Shown here piece by piece: positions 42,788-51,644 of a stretch of 64,000 bases of DNA. Location of the stretch: contig NZ_SJKA01000003.1 of the NCBI RefSeq assembly GCF_004331435.1, positions 1 to 64,000 on the forward strand, given 5' to 3'. Source of the stretch: Kribbella sindirgiensis. Its GTDB lineage: Bacteria; Actinomycetota; Actinomycetes; Propionibacteriales; Kribbellaceae. The notes under the pieces are model-generated. The model did no database searches. It had not been told where the DNA came from and saw only the letters and a program-made list of their open reading frames with translations. The position numbers and the translations under genes are program-made. Position 1 is the stretch's first letter; each line of letters opens with the position of its first letter.

Positions 42788-43080
42788 CAGTCGTCGAGCT
42801 CCTTGTGCTTCTCCACCAGTCGCCGTACGTCGGCGAGGGTCAGGTCGGCGGTGACCGCGACGTCCCGCGGCACCGACGGATGCGAGCTGAGCGTACGTAG
42901 ACCCTGCTCCGCAGCCGCGACTGCCCGCTCCAGTGCCCTGACCTCCTGCATCAGCGCCCGATGTTCGGCGTTCAGCGTGGCCAGTGCCCGCTCCGCGCTG
43001 ACGGCCCGGCGGTACGAGGACCACGCGAACCAGGCGGCACCGATCAGCAACACGATCGCCGGCAGTCCGAGTCTGATCAT
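42787..43080 (-). CDS. Small membrane-anchored coiled-coil protein
   Basis: The 97-aa protein has one N-terminal helix (LGLPAIVLLIGAAWFAW, residues about 5-21) followed by a coiled coil rich in Ala, Glu and Arg (RAVSAERALATLNAEHRALM) and a charged end. No known family is recognised. Its stop overlaps the SPFH gene start (ATGA), so it probably works with that protein at the membrane. Confidence 0.8.
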   Translation of the reverse strand: MIRLGLPAIVLLIGAAWFAWSSYRRAVSAERALATLNAEHRALMQEVRALERAVAAAEQGLRTLSSHPSVPRDVAVTADLTLADVRRLVEKHKELDD

Positions 43081-43177
43081 GCCGTCGATTGTGGTTCATC
43101 TCAGCGCGAAATTCTGTTGAAGGCTCCAGCGAGTGGCAGTAAGTTCGCAGTACACGCGAAGGGAGGTGGTCCAACGC

Positions 43178-43216
43178 ATGAATTGCTATCGGACTCGTGA
43201 GGTGGCGGCGGGCTAA
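43178..43216 (+). CDS. 12-codon leader-like ORF with a strong ribosome site
   Basis: AAGGGAGGTGGT (43159-43170) precedes an ATG by 7 nt; the reading frame is MNCYRTREVAAG then TAA. This is among the best Shine-Dalgarno sequences in the window, yet no plus-strand gene follows within 900 bp. A possible -35 TTGAAG lies near 43115. It may be a leader peptide on a small RNA or a free micropeptide; it could also be coincidence. Confidence 0.35.
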   Translation: MNCYRTREVAAG

Positions 43217-43219
43217 CCG

Positions 43220-43347
43220 CCAACCACAGTTAAGTGGGCAAGTGGTCGGCCGAAACCAACGCCAGCCACCGGGCCTGCGGGCAGTCAGGTAGTCCGCCTG
43301 ACCCTGAGTTCGGCCACCCGGTCGTGTCTCTGGAAGCGCCCGCAGGC
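43220..43347 (+). ncRNA. Structured spacer after the 12-codon ORF, possible small RNA
   Basis: GCCTGCGGGC (43273-43282) pairs with GCCCGCAGGC (43338-43347), followed on the plus strand by TTCTCTTATT. Inside is GTCAGG/CCTGAC. A transcript starting before 43159 and ending near 43355 is possible. The hairpin may equally terminate the minus-strand TetR gene (stop at 43353). Confidence 0.3.
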
Positions 43348-43352
43348 TTCTC

Positions 43353-44072
43353 TTATTCCGGCGCCGGGCAGTCGAGCCCGAGCGCCTGGCCGATCTCGTA
43401 GAGCTGTGCCTCGAAGTACGCCGCGGCGTCGGGCAGGACCCAGTGCAGCTGGCCGAAGATCTCCATGCAGATCAGACCGTAGAGCCGGGTCCAGTACGTG
43501 AGCGACAGGTAGATCGCACCGGCCGGCATCCCGCCGAAGTGCTCCGACTCCTGGGTGAGCTGGGCCACCAGCTCGGACCCGAGGACCTCGTCGGGCGGGT
43601 ACGGGAACGGCTTCCAGTGCCAGATCTGCGCCACCAGTTCCTTGAACACCGACCCGAAGCGCATCGCCGCCTGATGGCCCGGGGTCTCCTCGTGGTCCGC
43701 CGCGTCCGGGCTCGGCACCGCCGTACCGAACAGCAGCGCGAACTCCGCCGGGTGCGTCAGTCCCCAGTCCCGCAGTCCGTTGGCGAGCAGGTACAGCCGG
43801 GCGCCGAGATCCACGTCCTCGTCGTCGGTGGTCTGCAGGTCCATCAGGGCCGCGGTGAGTTCGTCGTACAGGTCCGCGATCAGGGCGCCGATCAGGGCCT
43901 CGTGGCTCGGGAAGTACCGGTAGAGGGCCGGCGGCGTGAGGCCGAGTTCCCGCGCGACGGCCCGCAGACCGACGGCCGCCGTACCGCCGGAAACCAGCAG
44001 CCGGCGGGCCGCCGACTTGATCTCCGCGACCGTGGCCGCTCGCCGCCTGTCCCGGCTCCCACCGAACTCCAC
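43353..44072 (-). CDS. TetR/AcrR family regulator with WHG domain
   Basis: The 239-aa repressor has a TetR HTH (about residues 14-60, LLVSGGTAAVGLRAVARELG, TPPALYRYFPSHEALIGALI) and a C-terminal WHG-type ligand domain (LTHPAEFALLFGTAVPSPDA). GTG start after AAGGAGAG. It is divergent from the MMPL transporter gene; the 114-bp gap holds a 33-bp palindrome, so it most likely represses the transporter and itself until a lipophilic ligand binds. Confidence 0.93.
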   Translation of the reverse strand: MEFGGSRDRRRAATVAEIKSAARRLLVSGGTAAVGLRAVARELGLTPPALYRYFPSHEALIGALIADLYDELTAALMDLQTTDDEDVDLGARLYLLANGLRDWGLTHPAEFALLFGTAVPSPDAADHEETPGHQAAMRFGSVFKELVAQIWHWKPFPYPPDEVLGSELVAQLTQESEHFGGMPAGAIYLSLTYWTRLYGLICMEIFGQLHWVLPDAAAYFEAQLYEIGQALGLDCPAPE

Positions 44073-44084
44073 CGAAAACTCTCC

Positions 44085-44145
44085 TTGACATTGCCACGGG
44101 GCACGACCGTAGAGTGAACACCGTTAACAGTTAACGCTGTTCACT
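44085..44145. promoter_or_regulatory. Shared TetR operator and MMPL promoter
   Basis: The palindrome 44113-44145 has arms AGTGAACA and TGTTCACT and inner GTTAACaGTTAAC; 15 of 16 pairs match. On the plus strand TTGACA (44085-44090) and TAGAGT (44110-44115) resemble -35/-10 elements with a 19-bp spacer, overlapping the operator. Repression of both divergent genes is the natural reading. Confidence 0.8.
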
Positions 44146-44186
44146 CCAGCTCCTGCCGCTCAATCTACGCCCTGGGGGACAGTTTC

Positions 44187-46364
44187 GTGTTCGAGACGCT
44201 CGGCCGTTTCGCCTACCGGCGGCGCCGTCTGGTGCTCGCCCTGACCGGTGTCTTCGTCGCCCTCGGCGTCGTCTGGGGCACCGGCGTGTTCGGCTCGCTG
44301 GCCAACGGCGGCTTCGACGCGCCGGACACCGAGGCAGCGAACGCCGTCAAGACCATCGAGCAGAACGTCGGCCGCACCGGCACCGACGTGATCGTGCTCT
44401 ACCGCAACCCGTCTGGGACCGTGGCCGATCCGTCGTTCCGGCAAGCGGTCGAGGGCGACCTGGCCGCGTTGCCGACCGCCGACGTGACCGCTGTGTCGAC
44501 GTACTGGAGCACCAAGTCGCCGGTGTTCGTCTCGAAGGACCAGCACAGCACGTACGCCGTCCTCACGCTCGCCGGTGCGACGCCCGAGGACCGGCTGGAC
44601 ACGTTCCACAAGATCGCCTCACAGGTCCGTTCCGGGCCGGCCGGTCTGGACACGAAGGTCGGCGGCGAGGTCGCGGTCTTCGACGAGGTGAACACGCAGA
44701 CCGAGCACGACATCGTGAAGGCCGAGACGATCTCGACGCCGATCGTGCTGATCCTGCTGGTGGTGGTGTTCGGCGGCCTGGTCGCCGCCTCGCTGCCGCT
44801 GTTCGTCGGGGCGCTCGCGATCCTCGGCTCGTTCGTGCTGCTGCGCGGCCTGTCGGCGATCACCGACGTGTCGATCTTCTCGATCAACATCGTCACGATG
44901 ATCGGTCTCGGGCTGGCCATCGACTACGCCTTGTTCATCGTCACCCGGTTCCGCGAAGAACTTGCCCGCGGCAACGACGTCGAGACGGCGCTGGCGACCA
45001 CGATGGCGACGGCCGGGCGGACGGTGGCGTTCTCCGGCGTGACGGTCGGGGTGGCGATCACCAGCCTGGTGCTGTTCCCCGTGATGTTCCTGAAGTCGAT
45101 GGCGTACGGCGGCGCCGCCGCGGTGGCGATCGCGATGATCGCGGCCCTGACCGCGCTGCCGGCGTTGCTCGCGGTCCTCGGCCACCGGGTGAACAACCTG
45201 CGGATCTTCAAGCCCCGGCGTTCGGCTGCTGAGCACGGTGCCTGGTATCGGCTGGCGCACAGTGTGATGAAACGCCCGGTGCGGTACGTCGTCGTCCTCG
45301 TCCCGGTGCTGCTCGTGCTCGGCATTCCGTTCCTGAGCGCGCAACTCGGCGGGGTCGACCACCGGTCGTTGCCCTCCGGCGCCACCTCGCGGACGGTGAC
45401 CGAAACGCTGCAGCGCGACTTCCCGGGAGCGGGCGGGTCGGACATCTACGCGGCGGTGCGGTTCTCCTCTGCCCCGGGTGATCCTTCGGCGGCGTTGGCG
45501 CCGTACATCGCCGGACTGCAGCAGGTGCGCGACGTCGAGAACGTGCGGCTCGGTGGGTACGAGAACGGCGTCGCATCGGTCGTCGTACACACTCGCTTCA
45601 CCGCACAGGAGTTGCCGGCGCGGGACGTCGTCCACGGGGTGCGTGCGGTGCCTGCGCCGTCCGGGACCGACGTACAGGTCGGGGGTGAGACGGCGGCGGT
45701 GATCGACCTGCTCGATGTGCTGAAGGAGCGGGCGCCGTACATGGCCGGATTCATCGTGGTGGTGACGTTCCTGCTGCTGTTCGTTGCCTTCGGCTCGTTC
45801 GTGCTGCCGGCGAAGGCGCTGCTGATGAACGTGCTGTCGCTGTCGGCGGCGTTCGGCGCGATGGTGTGGATCTTCCAGGACGGGCACCTGTCCGGGCTGC
45901 TGGACTTCACGCCGGCCGGGTTCCTCGACGCGACCAACCCGGTGCTGCTGTTCGCCGTCCTGTTCGGGCTGTCGATGGACTACGAGGTGTTCCTGCTCAG
46001 CCGGATCCGGGAGGAGTACGACAGGACCGGCGACAACACCCAGGCCGTCGCGCTCGGGCTGCAGCGGACCGGCGGCATCATCACCAGCGCGGCGTTGCTG
46101 CTGATCATCGTGGTCGCGGCGTTCTCCACGTCGGGCATCGTGTTCGTGAAGATGATCGGCGTCGGGCTGGTGATCGCGATCGCGCTGGACGCGACGATCG
46201 TCCGGGCGTTGCTGGTGCCGGCGACGATGCGGCTCCTGGGTCGCGCGAACTGGTGGGCGCCGGCGCCGCTGGCGCGCTGGTGGAAGTCACACGGCTTCCG
46301 GGAGGAGCCTCAGGGCTGGAGCCGCGAGAGCTCCCAGTCGCCGCCGGAGCTGGTCCGGCGGTAG
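44187..46364 (+). CDS. MMPL family transporter
   Basis: The 725-aa RND-like exporter has about 12 helices in two halves, each after a large outside loop. The paired motifs GLGLAIDYALFIVTRFREEL (about residues 241-260) and FGLSMDYEVFLLSRIREEY (about 593-611) hold the proton-relay Asp-Tyr pairs of MmpL proteins. It probably exports a lipid or drug. GTG start. The divergent TetR gene and palindrome indicate inducible control. Its end overlaps pdxH by 55 bp. Confidence 0.94.
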   Translation: MFETLGRFAYRRRRLVLALTGVFVALGVVWGTGVFGSLANGGFDAPDTEAANAVKTIEQNVGRTGTDVIVLYRNPSGTVADPSFRQAVEGDLAALPTADVTAVSTYWSTKSPVFVSKDQHSTYAVLTLAGATPEDRLDTFHKIASQVRSGPAGLDTKVGGEVAVFDEVNTQTEHDIVKAETISTPIVLILLVVVFGGLVAASLPLFVGALAILGSFVLLRGLSAITDVSIFSINIVTMIGLGLAIDYALFIVTRFREELARGNDVETALATTMATAGRTVAFSGVTVGVAITSLVLFPVMFLKSMAYGGAAAVAIAMIAALTALPALLAVLGHRVNNLRIFKPRRSAAEHGAWYRLAHSVMKRPVRYVVVLVPVLLVLGIPFLSAQLGGVDHRSLPSGATSRTVTETLQRDFPGAGGSDIYAAVRFSSAPGDPSAALAPYIAGLQQVRDVENVRLGGYENGVASVVVHTRFTAQELPARDVVHGVRAVPAPSGTDVQVGGETAAVIDLLDVLKERAPYMAGFIVVVTFLLLFVAFGSFVLPAKALLMNVLSLSAAFGAMVWIFQDGHLSGLLDFTPAGFLDATNPVLLFAVLFGLSMDYEVFLLSRIREEYDRTGDNTQAVALGLQRTGGIITSAALLLIIVVAAFSTSGIVFVKMIGVGLVIAIALDATIVRALLVPATMRLLGRANWWAPAPLARWWKSHGFREEPQGWSRESSQSPPELVRR

Positions 46365-46954
46365 GCCAAGCGGTCGTGCAGACGGCCGGTGCGGCCCTGC
46401 CAGAACTCGAACGCCTCCGGGGCCACCAGGTAGCCGCCCCAGAAGTACGGCGTGGAGATCTCGGTGCCGTCCGGCCACTGCCGCTCGTACGACTCGTACT
46501 GCAGGTCCAGCTCCTCGCGGGACTCCACCGGTTGGCTCTGCTGCGACGCCCACGCGCCGAGCTGTGACTCCCGCGGACGGCTGGCGAAGTACTCGTCGAC
46601 CTCGTCGCCGGGCAGCTTCGCAACCGTGCCTTCGATGCGGACCTGCCGTTCCATCGCGTGCCACGGGAACACCAGGGCGCAGTGCGGGTTGGCAGCGAGG
46701 TCGTCGGCCTTGCGGGACTGCTGGTTGGTGTAGAAGACGAGCCCACGCTCGTCCACGCGCTTCAGCAGCACGGTCCGCGCCGACGGACGCCCGTGCTGGT
46801 CGGCTGTTGCGAGCACCATGGCGTTGGGCTCGGCCAGGCCGGCTCCCCTCGCCTGCTCGAGCCAGGTCTGGAACTGCACGACCGGGTCGGAAGCCACCTG
46901 GCTCTCCAGCAGCTCACCGAGCCCGTACGTACGCCGCATCTCCGCAAGGTCCAC
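46310..46954 (-). CDS. pdxH: Pyridoxamine 5'-phosphate oxidase
   Basis: The 214-aa FMN enzyme makes pyridoxal phosphate from pyridoxine or pyridoxamine phosphate. Family motifs run through the whole length: PNAMVLATADQHGRPSARTVLLK, VFYTNQQSRKADDLAANPHC, RIEGTVAKLPGDEVDEYFASRP and the C-terminal WQGRTGRLHDRLAYRR ending LSRLQP. It serves PLP enzymes such as serC and pabC nearby, but not as an operon. Its 3' 55 bp overlap the convergent MMPL gene. Confidence 0.95.
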   Translation of the reverse strand: MDLAEMRRTYGLGELLESQVASDPVVQFQTWLEQARGAGLAEPNAMVLATADQHGRPSARTVLLKRVDERGLVFYTNQQSRKADDLAANPHCALVFPWHAMERQVRIEGTVAKLPGDEVDEYFASRPRESQLGAWASQQSQPVESREELDLQYESYERQWPDGTEISTPYFWGGYLVAPEAFEFWQGRTGRLHDRLAYRRTSSGGDWELSRLQP

Positions 46955-46963
46955 GCTTCGAGC

Positions 46964-48847
46964 CTACTTACGTCCGAACCTGCTCCGCCGATAGGCCCGC
47001 CACACCTTGGTACGCCCGATCCTGCGAACCAGTGGGCTGCGGCGTGCTATTGGCGGCTTAGGGGCTGGTTGCTGTTGAGGTTTGGGAGCCGGTGCGCTCG
47101 GGAGGTGCTGGTTGATCTCGTCGAGGTGCTGATCGAAGGTGGCTCGCCACAGCGCCTGACGGAGCGTGGCTTCACCTGCGGCCGAGCTGGCGCCGGCGAC
47201 GGAGGCCGCCCACAGGGTGTCGAGGGACTCGAAGCCTTCGACGTCTCGGAGGAGCTGCTCGATCAGGTCGCGGTCGGCGGCGTCGGCCAGACAGCGGACC
47301 TTCGCCGGGCTCCTGCGCGTGCTGACGGTCGGACTGGGCTTGAAGAACGGTACGTCGCCCCACGCGGGCACCAGCCGCCGGACCAGCTCGCGGTGCAGTG
47401 CGTTGTCGACGCGCTGCGCGGGGTCGAGGGCGAACGCCGACCGAACGAATGCTGGGATCAGGAGGGGCGAGACGACGCCGGCGCGCTCCCCCGTCGTACC
47501 CCAGCGGCGGAGGCGTTCGACGACGTAGAAGTAGTCGAGCATGGTCGCGTTCTCGATGCCGCCGTGGACCGCGGTCCGCAGTACGCGCTCGACCTGCTCA
47601 CCGACAGCGGCGCGGGCCTCGTCCGCGGGTCCCGCCGCTGCGACCAGACGGGTCTGGAGGTGGTTGCTGAAGGCATTCAGCTTGCTCGGCAGCGGTAGCG
47701 CGTCGAGTTGCAGCACGTCGCGCGGGTAGAAGTGGCCGTGTGCCACCTCACCGCCGGCGCCTCCGATCGCGAGGTGCGCAACACCAGCGAGCGTTGCGGG
47801 CGGTGTGTGGAAGAGGTAGCTGGCCGGGCGCAGGCCCTCGGCGTACCGGTGCCAGCGGAGTGCTCGGTTGACCATTTCCAGCGGCTGCGGCTTGATGGTC
47901 GGCTTGGCCACGACCGGCTTGCCTGGGGTCTTCCGACTCACCACGTGCTCGACTGGTTGCTCCAGCAGTTGCACCAGCGACTCCGCGACCTCCACCTCAC
48001 CAGGGACCGCGTCGTAGCTGTTGAGCTTCAGATCGACACCTGCGGCGAGAAAGGCACCTGCGACGACGCGTGAGTCGCGGCCGCCACTCAGGTCGACAGT
48101 CGGCTGTCCCGGCCACAAGCGGCCCACCGACCGCGCTACGTCCTGTAGTGCGGCGGCGGTCTCCTCTGCGGTGTCCGCGTTGTCCGTCGACCACACGCTG
48201 GTCGTCTCGATCCGGCTGACGGTCCGCTGCTGACGGTGGCCGTCGGCAACGACATGCGTCGCACCGGGCACCGTCAGAACCCCGTCGTACGGCGTGGTGT
48301 CGTCCATGAACCAGCCGCACGCCGCGGCGAAGTTCCAGCCACGCGGCGCTGCCACAGCGGGAACGCCCGCGAAGAGGAGGGCAGCCGCGGGACGATTGGT
48401 CCAAACCCACCCGTCCGGCAGACGCAGCTGGAACAGCCGTCCGACACCGATCGAGTCGGTGAACAGGTCCAGGCGTTCCTGTTGTGGGTCCAGGAGCGCC
48501 ATCGTGAACGGCGGCGCCAGTTCGAGGAAGCTTGCCGGGGTACGCCGTACTGCCTTTGCCAGCTGGGCTGGGGCATCGGCCGGCTTGATGTCGCCGATCA
48601 CGCGCTGGTAGCCGAGCGGCGCGTGCACGCTGGCCACGCGGACGTCGCCGTCGTCGTGCCAGGACGGCCAGAGACACGTGCCGTCGTGGCGGTCCCACAT
48701 GTGCAGTCCGACCGTGCGGCCGTCGTACCCCTGGTGCTTGGCCTCGTGTCCCCAGAGACCGCCGTAGTACGCCTCCACACGGGCACGGCCGGCGGCGGCC
48801 CGCGCGGTGCTCTCGTGCGCGAAGTTGTAGGCGATCAGCGTTTCCAT
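46964..48847 (-). CDS. Asparagine-synthetase-like protein without glutaminase cysteine
   Basis: The 627-aa protein has a degraded N-terminal Ntn-like half (residues about 1-230) that begins METLIAYNF, so it lacks the Cys2 nucleophile of true glutamine-dependent AsnB. The C-terminal half carries the ATP PP-loop VDLSGGRDSRVVAGA (about 263-277) and a long helical domain. The C-terminus is basic (RRSPLVRRIGRTKVWRAYRR). Such proteins often form amides or lactams in secondary metabolism; no precursor peptide or partner protease is seen here. Confidence 0.85.
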   Translation of the reverse strand: METLIAYNFAHESTARAAAGRARVEAYYGGLWGHEAKHQGYDGRTVGLHMWDRHDGTCLWPSWHDDGDVRVASVHAPLGYQRVIGDIKPADAPAQLAKAVRRTPASFLELAPPFTMALLDPQQERLDLFTDSIGVGRLFQLRLPDGWVWTNRPAAALLFAGVPAVAAPRGWNFAAACGWFMDDTTPYDGVLTVPGATHVVADGHRQQRTVSRIETTSVWSTDNADTAEETAAALQDVARSVGRLWPGQPTVDLSGGRDSRVVAGAFLAAGVDLKLNSYDAVPGEVEVAESLVQLLEQPVEHVVSRKTPGKPVVAKPTIKPQPLEMVNRALRWHRYAEGLRPASYLFHTPPATLAGVAHLAIGGAGGEVAHGHFYPRDVLQLDALPLPSKLNAFSNHLQTRLVAAAGPADEARAAVGEQVERVLRTAVHGGIENATMLDYFYVVERLRRWGTTGERAGVVSPLLIPAFVRSAFALDPAQRVDNALHRELVRRLVPAWGDVPFFKPSPTVSTRRSPAKVRCLADAADRDLIEQLLRDVEGFESLDTLWAASVAGASSAAGEATLRQALWRATFDQHLDEINQHLPSAPAPKPQQQPAPKPPIARRSPLVRRIGRTKVWRAYRRSRFGRK

Positions 48848-48878
48848 GCAGAGCCTGATGCAGGCTCCGCTGGGAAAG

Positions 48879-49514
48879 TTATTGCTGTTGGCCCGGGTAC
48901 TGCGGGGGCTGGCCGGACTGCGGCCGGTCCTGCGGCTGGCTGTGTGTCTGGGGTGGCTGGCTGTGTGTCTGGGGTGGCTGGTAGGGCTGCTGGCCCGGGT
49001 AGCCTCCCCACTGCTGGGTCTGCTGCGGGTAGGTGGACTGGTAGCCGCTGCCGCCCTGCCCCAACCCCGGCGGCTGCGGAAGCTTGGCCAGCTTGGCCTC
49101 CTGGCCCCAGCGCCGGATACCGACCAGCAACAGCGGTATGCCGAGCAGGATCATCGACCCGTCGAACAGGAAGTACGACGCGCCGAAACGCGGCGCCCCC
49201 GGGAACTCGAAGAGCTTCATCAGGTCGAACGACTGCCGCATCGGCAGCACCATCGTGGCCACGCCGACCGCGGTCAGCAGCAGCCCGGACCCGGTGGTCA
49301 CCCCCGCGCCGATGGCGGGCGCCATCATCAGCAGGCCGAGCACGACCGCGATGACGACCAGCAGCGCGAGCCAGGGCAGCGAATCGCCGAGGTCCTCGCG
49401 GAACGTTTGCAGGCGCCGGATCAACCGGGGCGTCGCATAGGACGAGGTACCCACGGCGACATAGGTGACGATGACGCCGATCACGAGCCCGAGGGCGGGG
49501 AGAGGCTTTGTCAT
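48879..49514 (-). CDS. Membrane protein with glutamine/proline-rich tail
   Basis: The 211-aa protein has four to five predicted helices in residues 5-135 (for example LALLVVIAVVLGLLMMAPAI) and a disordered tail rich in Gln, Pro, Gly, Tyr and Ser. Part of the tail is a tandem PPQTHSQ repeat encoded by two exact 21-bp units. I recognise no family. It lies 31 bp upstream of the asparagine-synthetase-like gene on the same strand. Confidence 0.8.
   Translation of the reverse strand: MTKPLPALGLVIGVIVTYVAVGTSSYATPRLIRRLQTFREDLGDSLPWLALLVVIAVVLGLLMMAPAIGAGVTTGSGLLLTAVGVATMVLPMRQSFDLMKLFEFPGAPRFGASYFLFDGSMILLGIPLLLVGIRRWGQEAKLAKLPQPPGLGQGGSGYQSTYPQQTQQWGGYPGQQPYQPPQTHSQPPQTHSQPQDRPQSGQPPQYPGQQQ
48934..48975. 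repeat. Exact 21-bp tandem duplication inside the membrane protein gene
   Basis: Two identical 21-bp units (48934-48954 and 48955-48975, beginning GGCTGGCTGTGTG) encode the repeated PPQTHSQ of the tail. Exact identity suggests a recent, slippage-prone expansion. Confidence 0.85.
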
Positions 49515-49672
49515 GCACCGAGACTAGACCTGCGTGCGGTCCACCCCCCGAACCTCCGAACCGGTCACAAAGCTGTCCGAGCGTCGACACTGAGACATAT
49601 GCTGCCTGAGCGCCCAGGGTGCGCGGGCTCTCCTGGTGGGCTCGCGTCCTGACACGAGGACGAGGGAGTCGC

Positions 49673-50785
49673 ATGTCTGATCCGAGGACCGAGGTGCAGC
49701 ACGGGCTGGAGGGTGTGGTCGCGTTCGACACGCAGATCGCCGAGCCGGACAAGGAAGGTTCGGCGCTCCGCTACCGCGGCGTGGACATCGAGGACCTGGT
49801 CGGCCGCGCGCCGTTCGAGAACGTCTGGGGCCTGCTCGTCGACGGCGCCTTCACGCCGGGCCTGCCGCCCGCGGAACCGTTCCCGCTGCCCGTGCACACC
49901 GGCGACGTGCGGGTCGACGTACAGTCCGCGCTCGCGATGCTCGCACCCGCCTGGGGTCTGCGGCCGCTGTACGACATCGACGACGTGCAGGCCCGTGAGG
50001 ACCTGTCCCGGGCGGCCGTGATGGCGCTGTCGTACGTCGCGCAGGCGGCGCGCGGGATCGGGCAGCCGATGGTGCCGCAACGCGAGGTGGACAAGGCCAC
50101 GACGATCACCGAGCGGTTCATGACCCGCTGGCGCGGCGAGCCGGACCCGAAGCACGTGCGGGCGGTCGACGCGTACTGGACGTCCGCGGCCGAACACGGC
50201 ATGAACGCGTCGACGTTCACCGCACGGGTGATCGCATCGACCGGGGCGGATGTCGCGGCGGCGCTGTCCGGTGCGGTCGGTGCGATGTCCGGGCCGCTGC
50301 ACGGCGGCGCACCGGCGCGGGTGCTGACGATGATCGAGGGCGTCGAGCGCAGCGGTGACGCGCGTTCGTACGTGAAGGGTCTGCTGGACGGCGGCGAGCG
50401 GCTGATGGGCTTCGGGCACCGCGTGTACCGGGCCGAGGACCCGCGCGCCCGGGTACTTCGCCGTACGGCGCGTGAACTGGCCGCCCCGCGGTACGAGGTG
50501 GCCGAGGCGCTGGAGCAGGCCGCACTGGCCGAGCTGCGGGAGCGGCGCCCCGACCGGGCGCTGGAGACGAACGTGGAGTTCTGGGCGGCGATCGTCCTGG
50601 ACTTCGCGGAGGTGCCGCCGCCGATGTTCACGTCGATGTTCACCTGCGCCCGGACCGCCGGCTGGAGCGCCCACGTCCTGGAGCAGAAACGCACCGGCCG
50701 CCTGATCCGCCCGTCGGCGATCTACTCCGGTCCTGCCTCGCGCCCGGCCGACTCCGTCGAGGGCTGGAACCCCAACTGGGCTTAG
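49673..50785 (+). CDS. Citrate synthase family protein
   Basis: The 370-aa enzyme has the active-site pattern of citrate synthase: AVGAMSGPLHGGAP (His), RLMGFGHRVYRAEDPRA (His) and ANVEFW-like ETNVEFWAAIVLDFAEVPPP with the Asp/Phe region, then SMFTCARTAGWSAHVLEQ. It condenses acetyl-CoA with oxaloacetate, or with propionyl-CoA if it is a methylcitrate synthase; its length and ending resemble the actinobacterial citrate synthase 2 group. The ATG at 49673 follows GAGGGAGTC; the longer frame is unsupported. Confidence 0.92.
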   Translation: MSDPRTEVQHGLEGVVAFDTQIAEPDKEGSALRYRGVDIEDLVGRAPFENVWGLLVDGAFTPGLPPAEPFPLPVHTGDVRVDVQSALAMLAPAWGLRPLYDIDDVQAREDLSRAAVMALSYVAQAARGIGQPMVPQREVDKATTITERFMTRWRGEPDPKHVRAVDAYWTSAAEHGMNASTFTARVIASTGADVAAALSGAVGAMSGPLHGGAPARVLTMIEGVERSGDARSYVKGLLDGGERLMGFGHRVYRAEDPRARVLRRTARELAAPRYEVAEALEQAALAELRERRPDRALETNVEFWAAIVLDFAEVPPPMFTSMFTCARTAGWSAHVLEQKRTGRLIRPSAIYSGPASRPADSVEGWNPNWA

Positions 50786-50788
50786 CGC

Positions 50789-51544
50789 CTAACGGTCCTG
50801 ACTTGGCGAGCGGCCGGTGCGTTGTTTGTACTGGCGGCTGAAGTACGGGACGTCGGTGTAGCCGAGGGCGGCGGCCGTTGCGGTGACGGTCATGCCGCTC
50901 TCGGTGAGCAACTGGTGTGCGCGGTCGATCCGCGCCTGGATCAGGTACTGCGCGGGCGACATCCCGAACTGCGCGACGAAGCGACGGGTGAACTGGGCCC
51001 GGCTCAGGGACGCGTTGGAGGCCATCTCCGCCACGGTCCAGTCCCGGCCGGGGTCCTGTCGGAGTTGCCGGGCGATCTCGTCGACCGCGGTGTCGGTGAC
51101 GCTGCGGCCCGGATGGTGGACTGCGTCCCAGATCAGGGCGACCAGTTGCTCGAGGCACAGTTCGGCCTGGTACCGGCCGAGGGCGTCACCGCGGCGGTAC
51201 GACGCGTCGCTCGTCCGCGCGAGGACGCCGAGCAGCTCGCGATCGAGTACCTCGCCCCAGCGCGGATCGGGTGCGGCCGTCGTACCGGTTTCGAAGTGCA
51301 TGCCGAAGACCAGGAGCCTTCGGTGCGGGTCATGGGTGGCTCGTGGGGTGTCGCCGGGCTGGAAGACCGCGCAGACACCGGGGCGCAGTTCCTGGCGGGC
51401 CCCGTCGAGTTCGAGGGCGCCGCGGCCGTCGACGACGCACCAGAGCAGGTGATCCTGCAGCACGGGCGATGTCCAGGACCAGCTGGGTTCGCAGCGCCAG
51501 AAGGTCGGGGCGGACATTCGCTCGAGCCGGAGTCGGTGCAACAA
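50789..51544 (-). CDS. AraC family transcriptional regulator
   Basis: The 251-aa regulator has an N-terminal cupin-like sensing domain (WSWTSPVLQDHLLWCVVDGR, LRPGVCAVFQPGDTPRATHD) and two C-terminal HTH motifs (WTVAEMASNASLSRAQFTRRF and TVTATAAALGYTDVPYFSRQY). It is divergent from the phytanoyl-CoA-dioxygenase-like gene, 100 bp away, which it probably activates. The TTG start at 51544 and the ATG at 51517 are both possible. Confidence 0.92.
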   Translation of the reverse strand: MLHRLRLERMSAPTFWRCEPSWSWTSPVLQDHLLWCVVDGRGALELDGARQELRPGVCAVFQPGDTPRATHDPHRRLLVFGMHFETGTTAAPDPRWGEVLDRELLGVLARTSDASYRRGDALGRYQAELCLEQLVALIWDAVHHPGRSVTDTAVDEIARQLRQDPGRDWTVAEMASNASLSRAQFTRRFVAQFGMSPAQYLIQARIDRAHQLLTESGMTVTATAAALGYTDVPYFSRQYKQRTGRSPSQDR

Positions 51545-51644
51545 AAGTTCAAGTCCTCGCGTGGATCGTCCGTGGTCCGTTGCGGTGCATCCGCAGGAAA
51601 ATGGGGTTCACCGGAAGAATAGGGCAGATTCGCGGGAGCCGTGC

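Noticed and set aside
46964..49514. Lasso peptide or other RiPP cluster around the asparagine-synthetase-like gene
   Set aside because: I find no precursor peptide, leader-binding protein, protease or transporter next to it.
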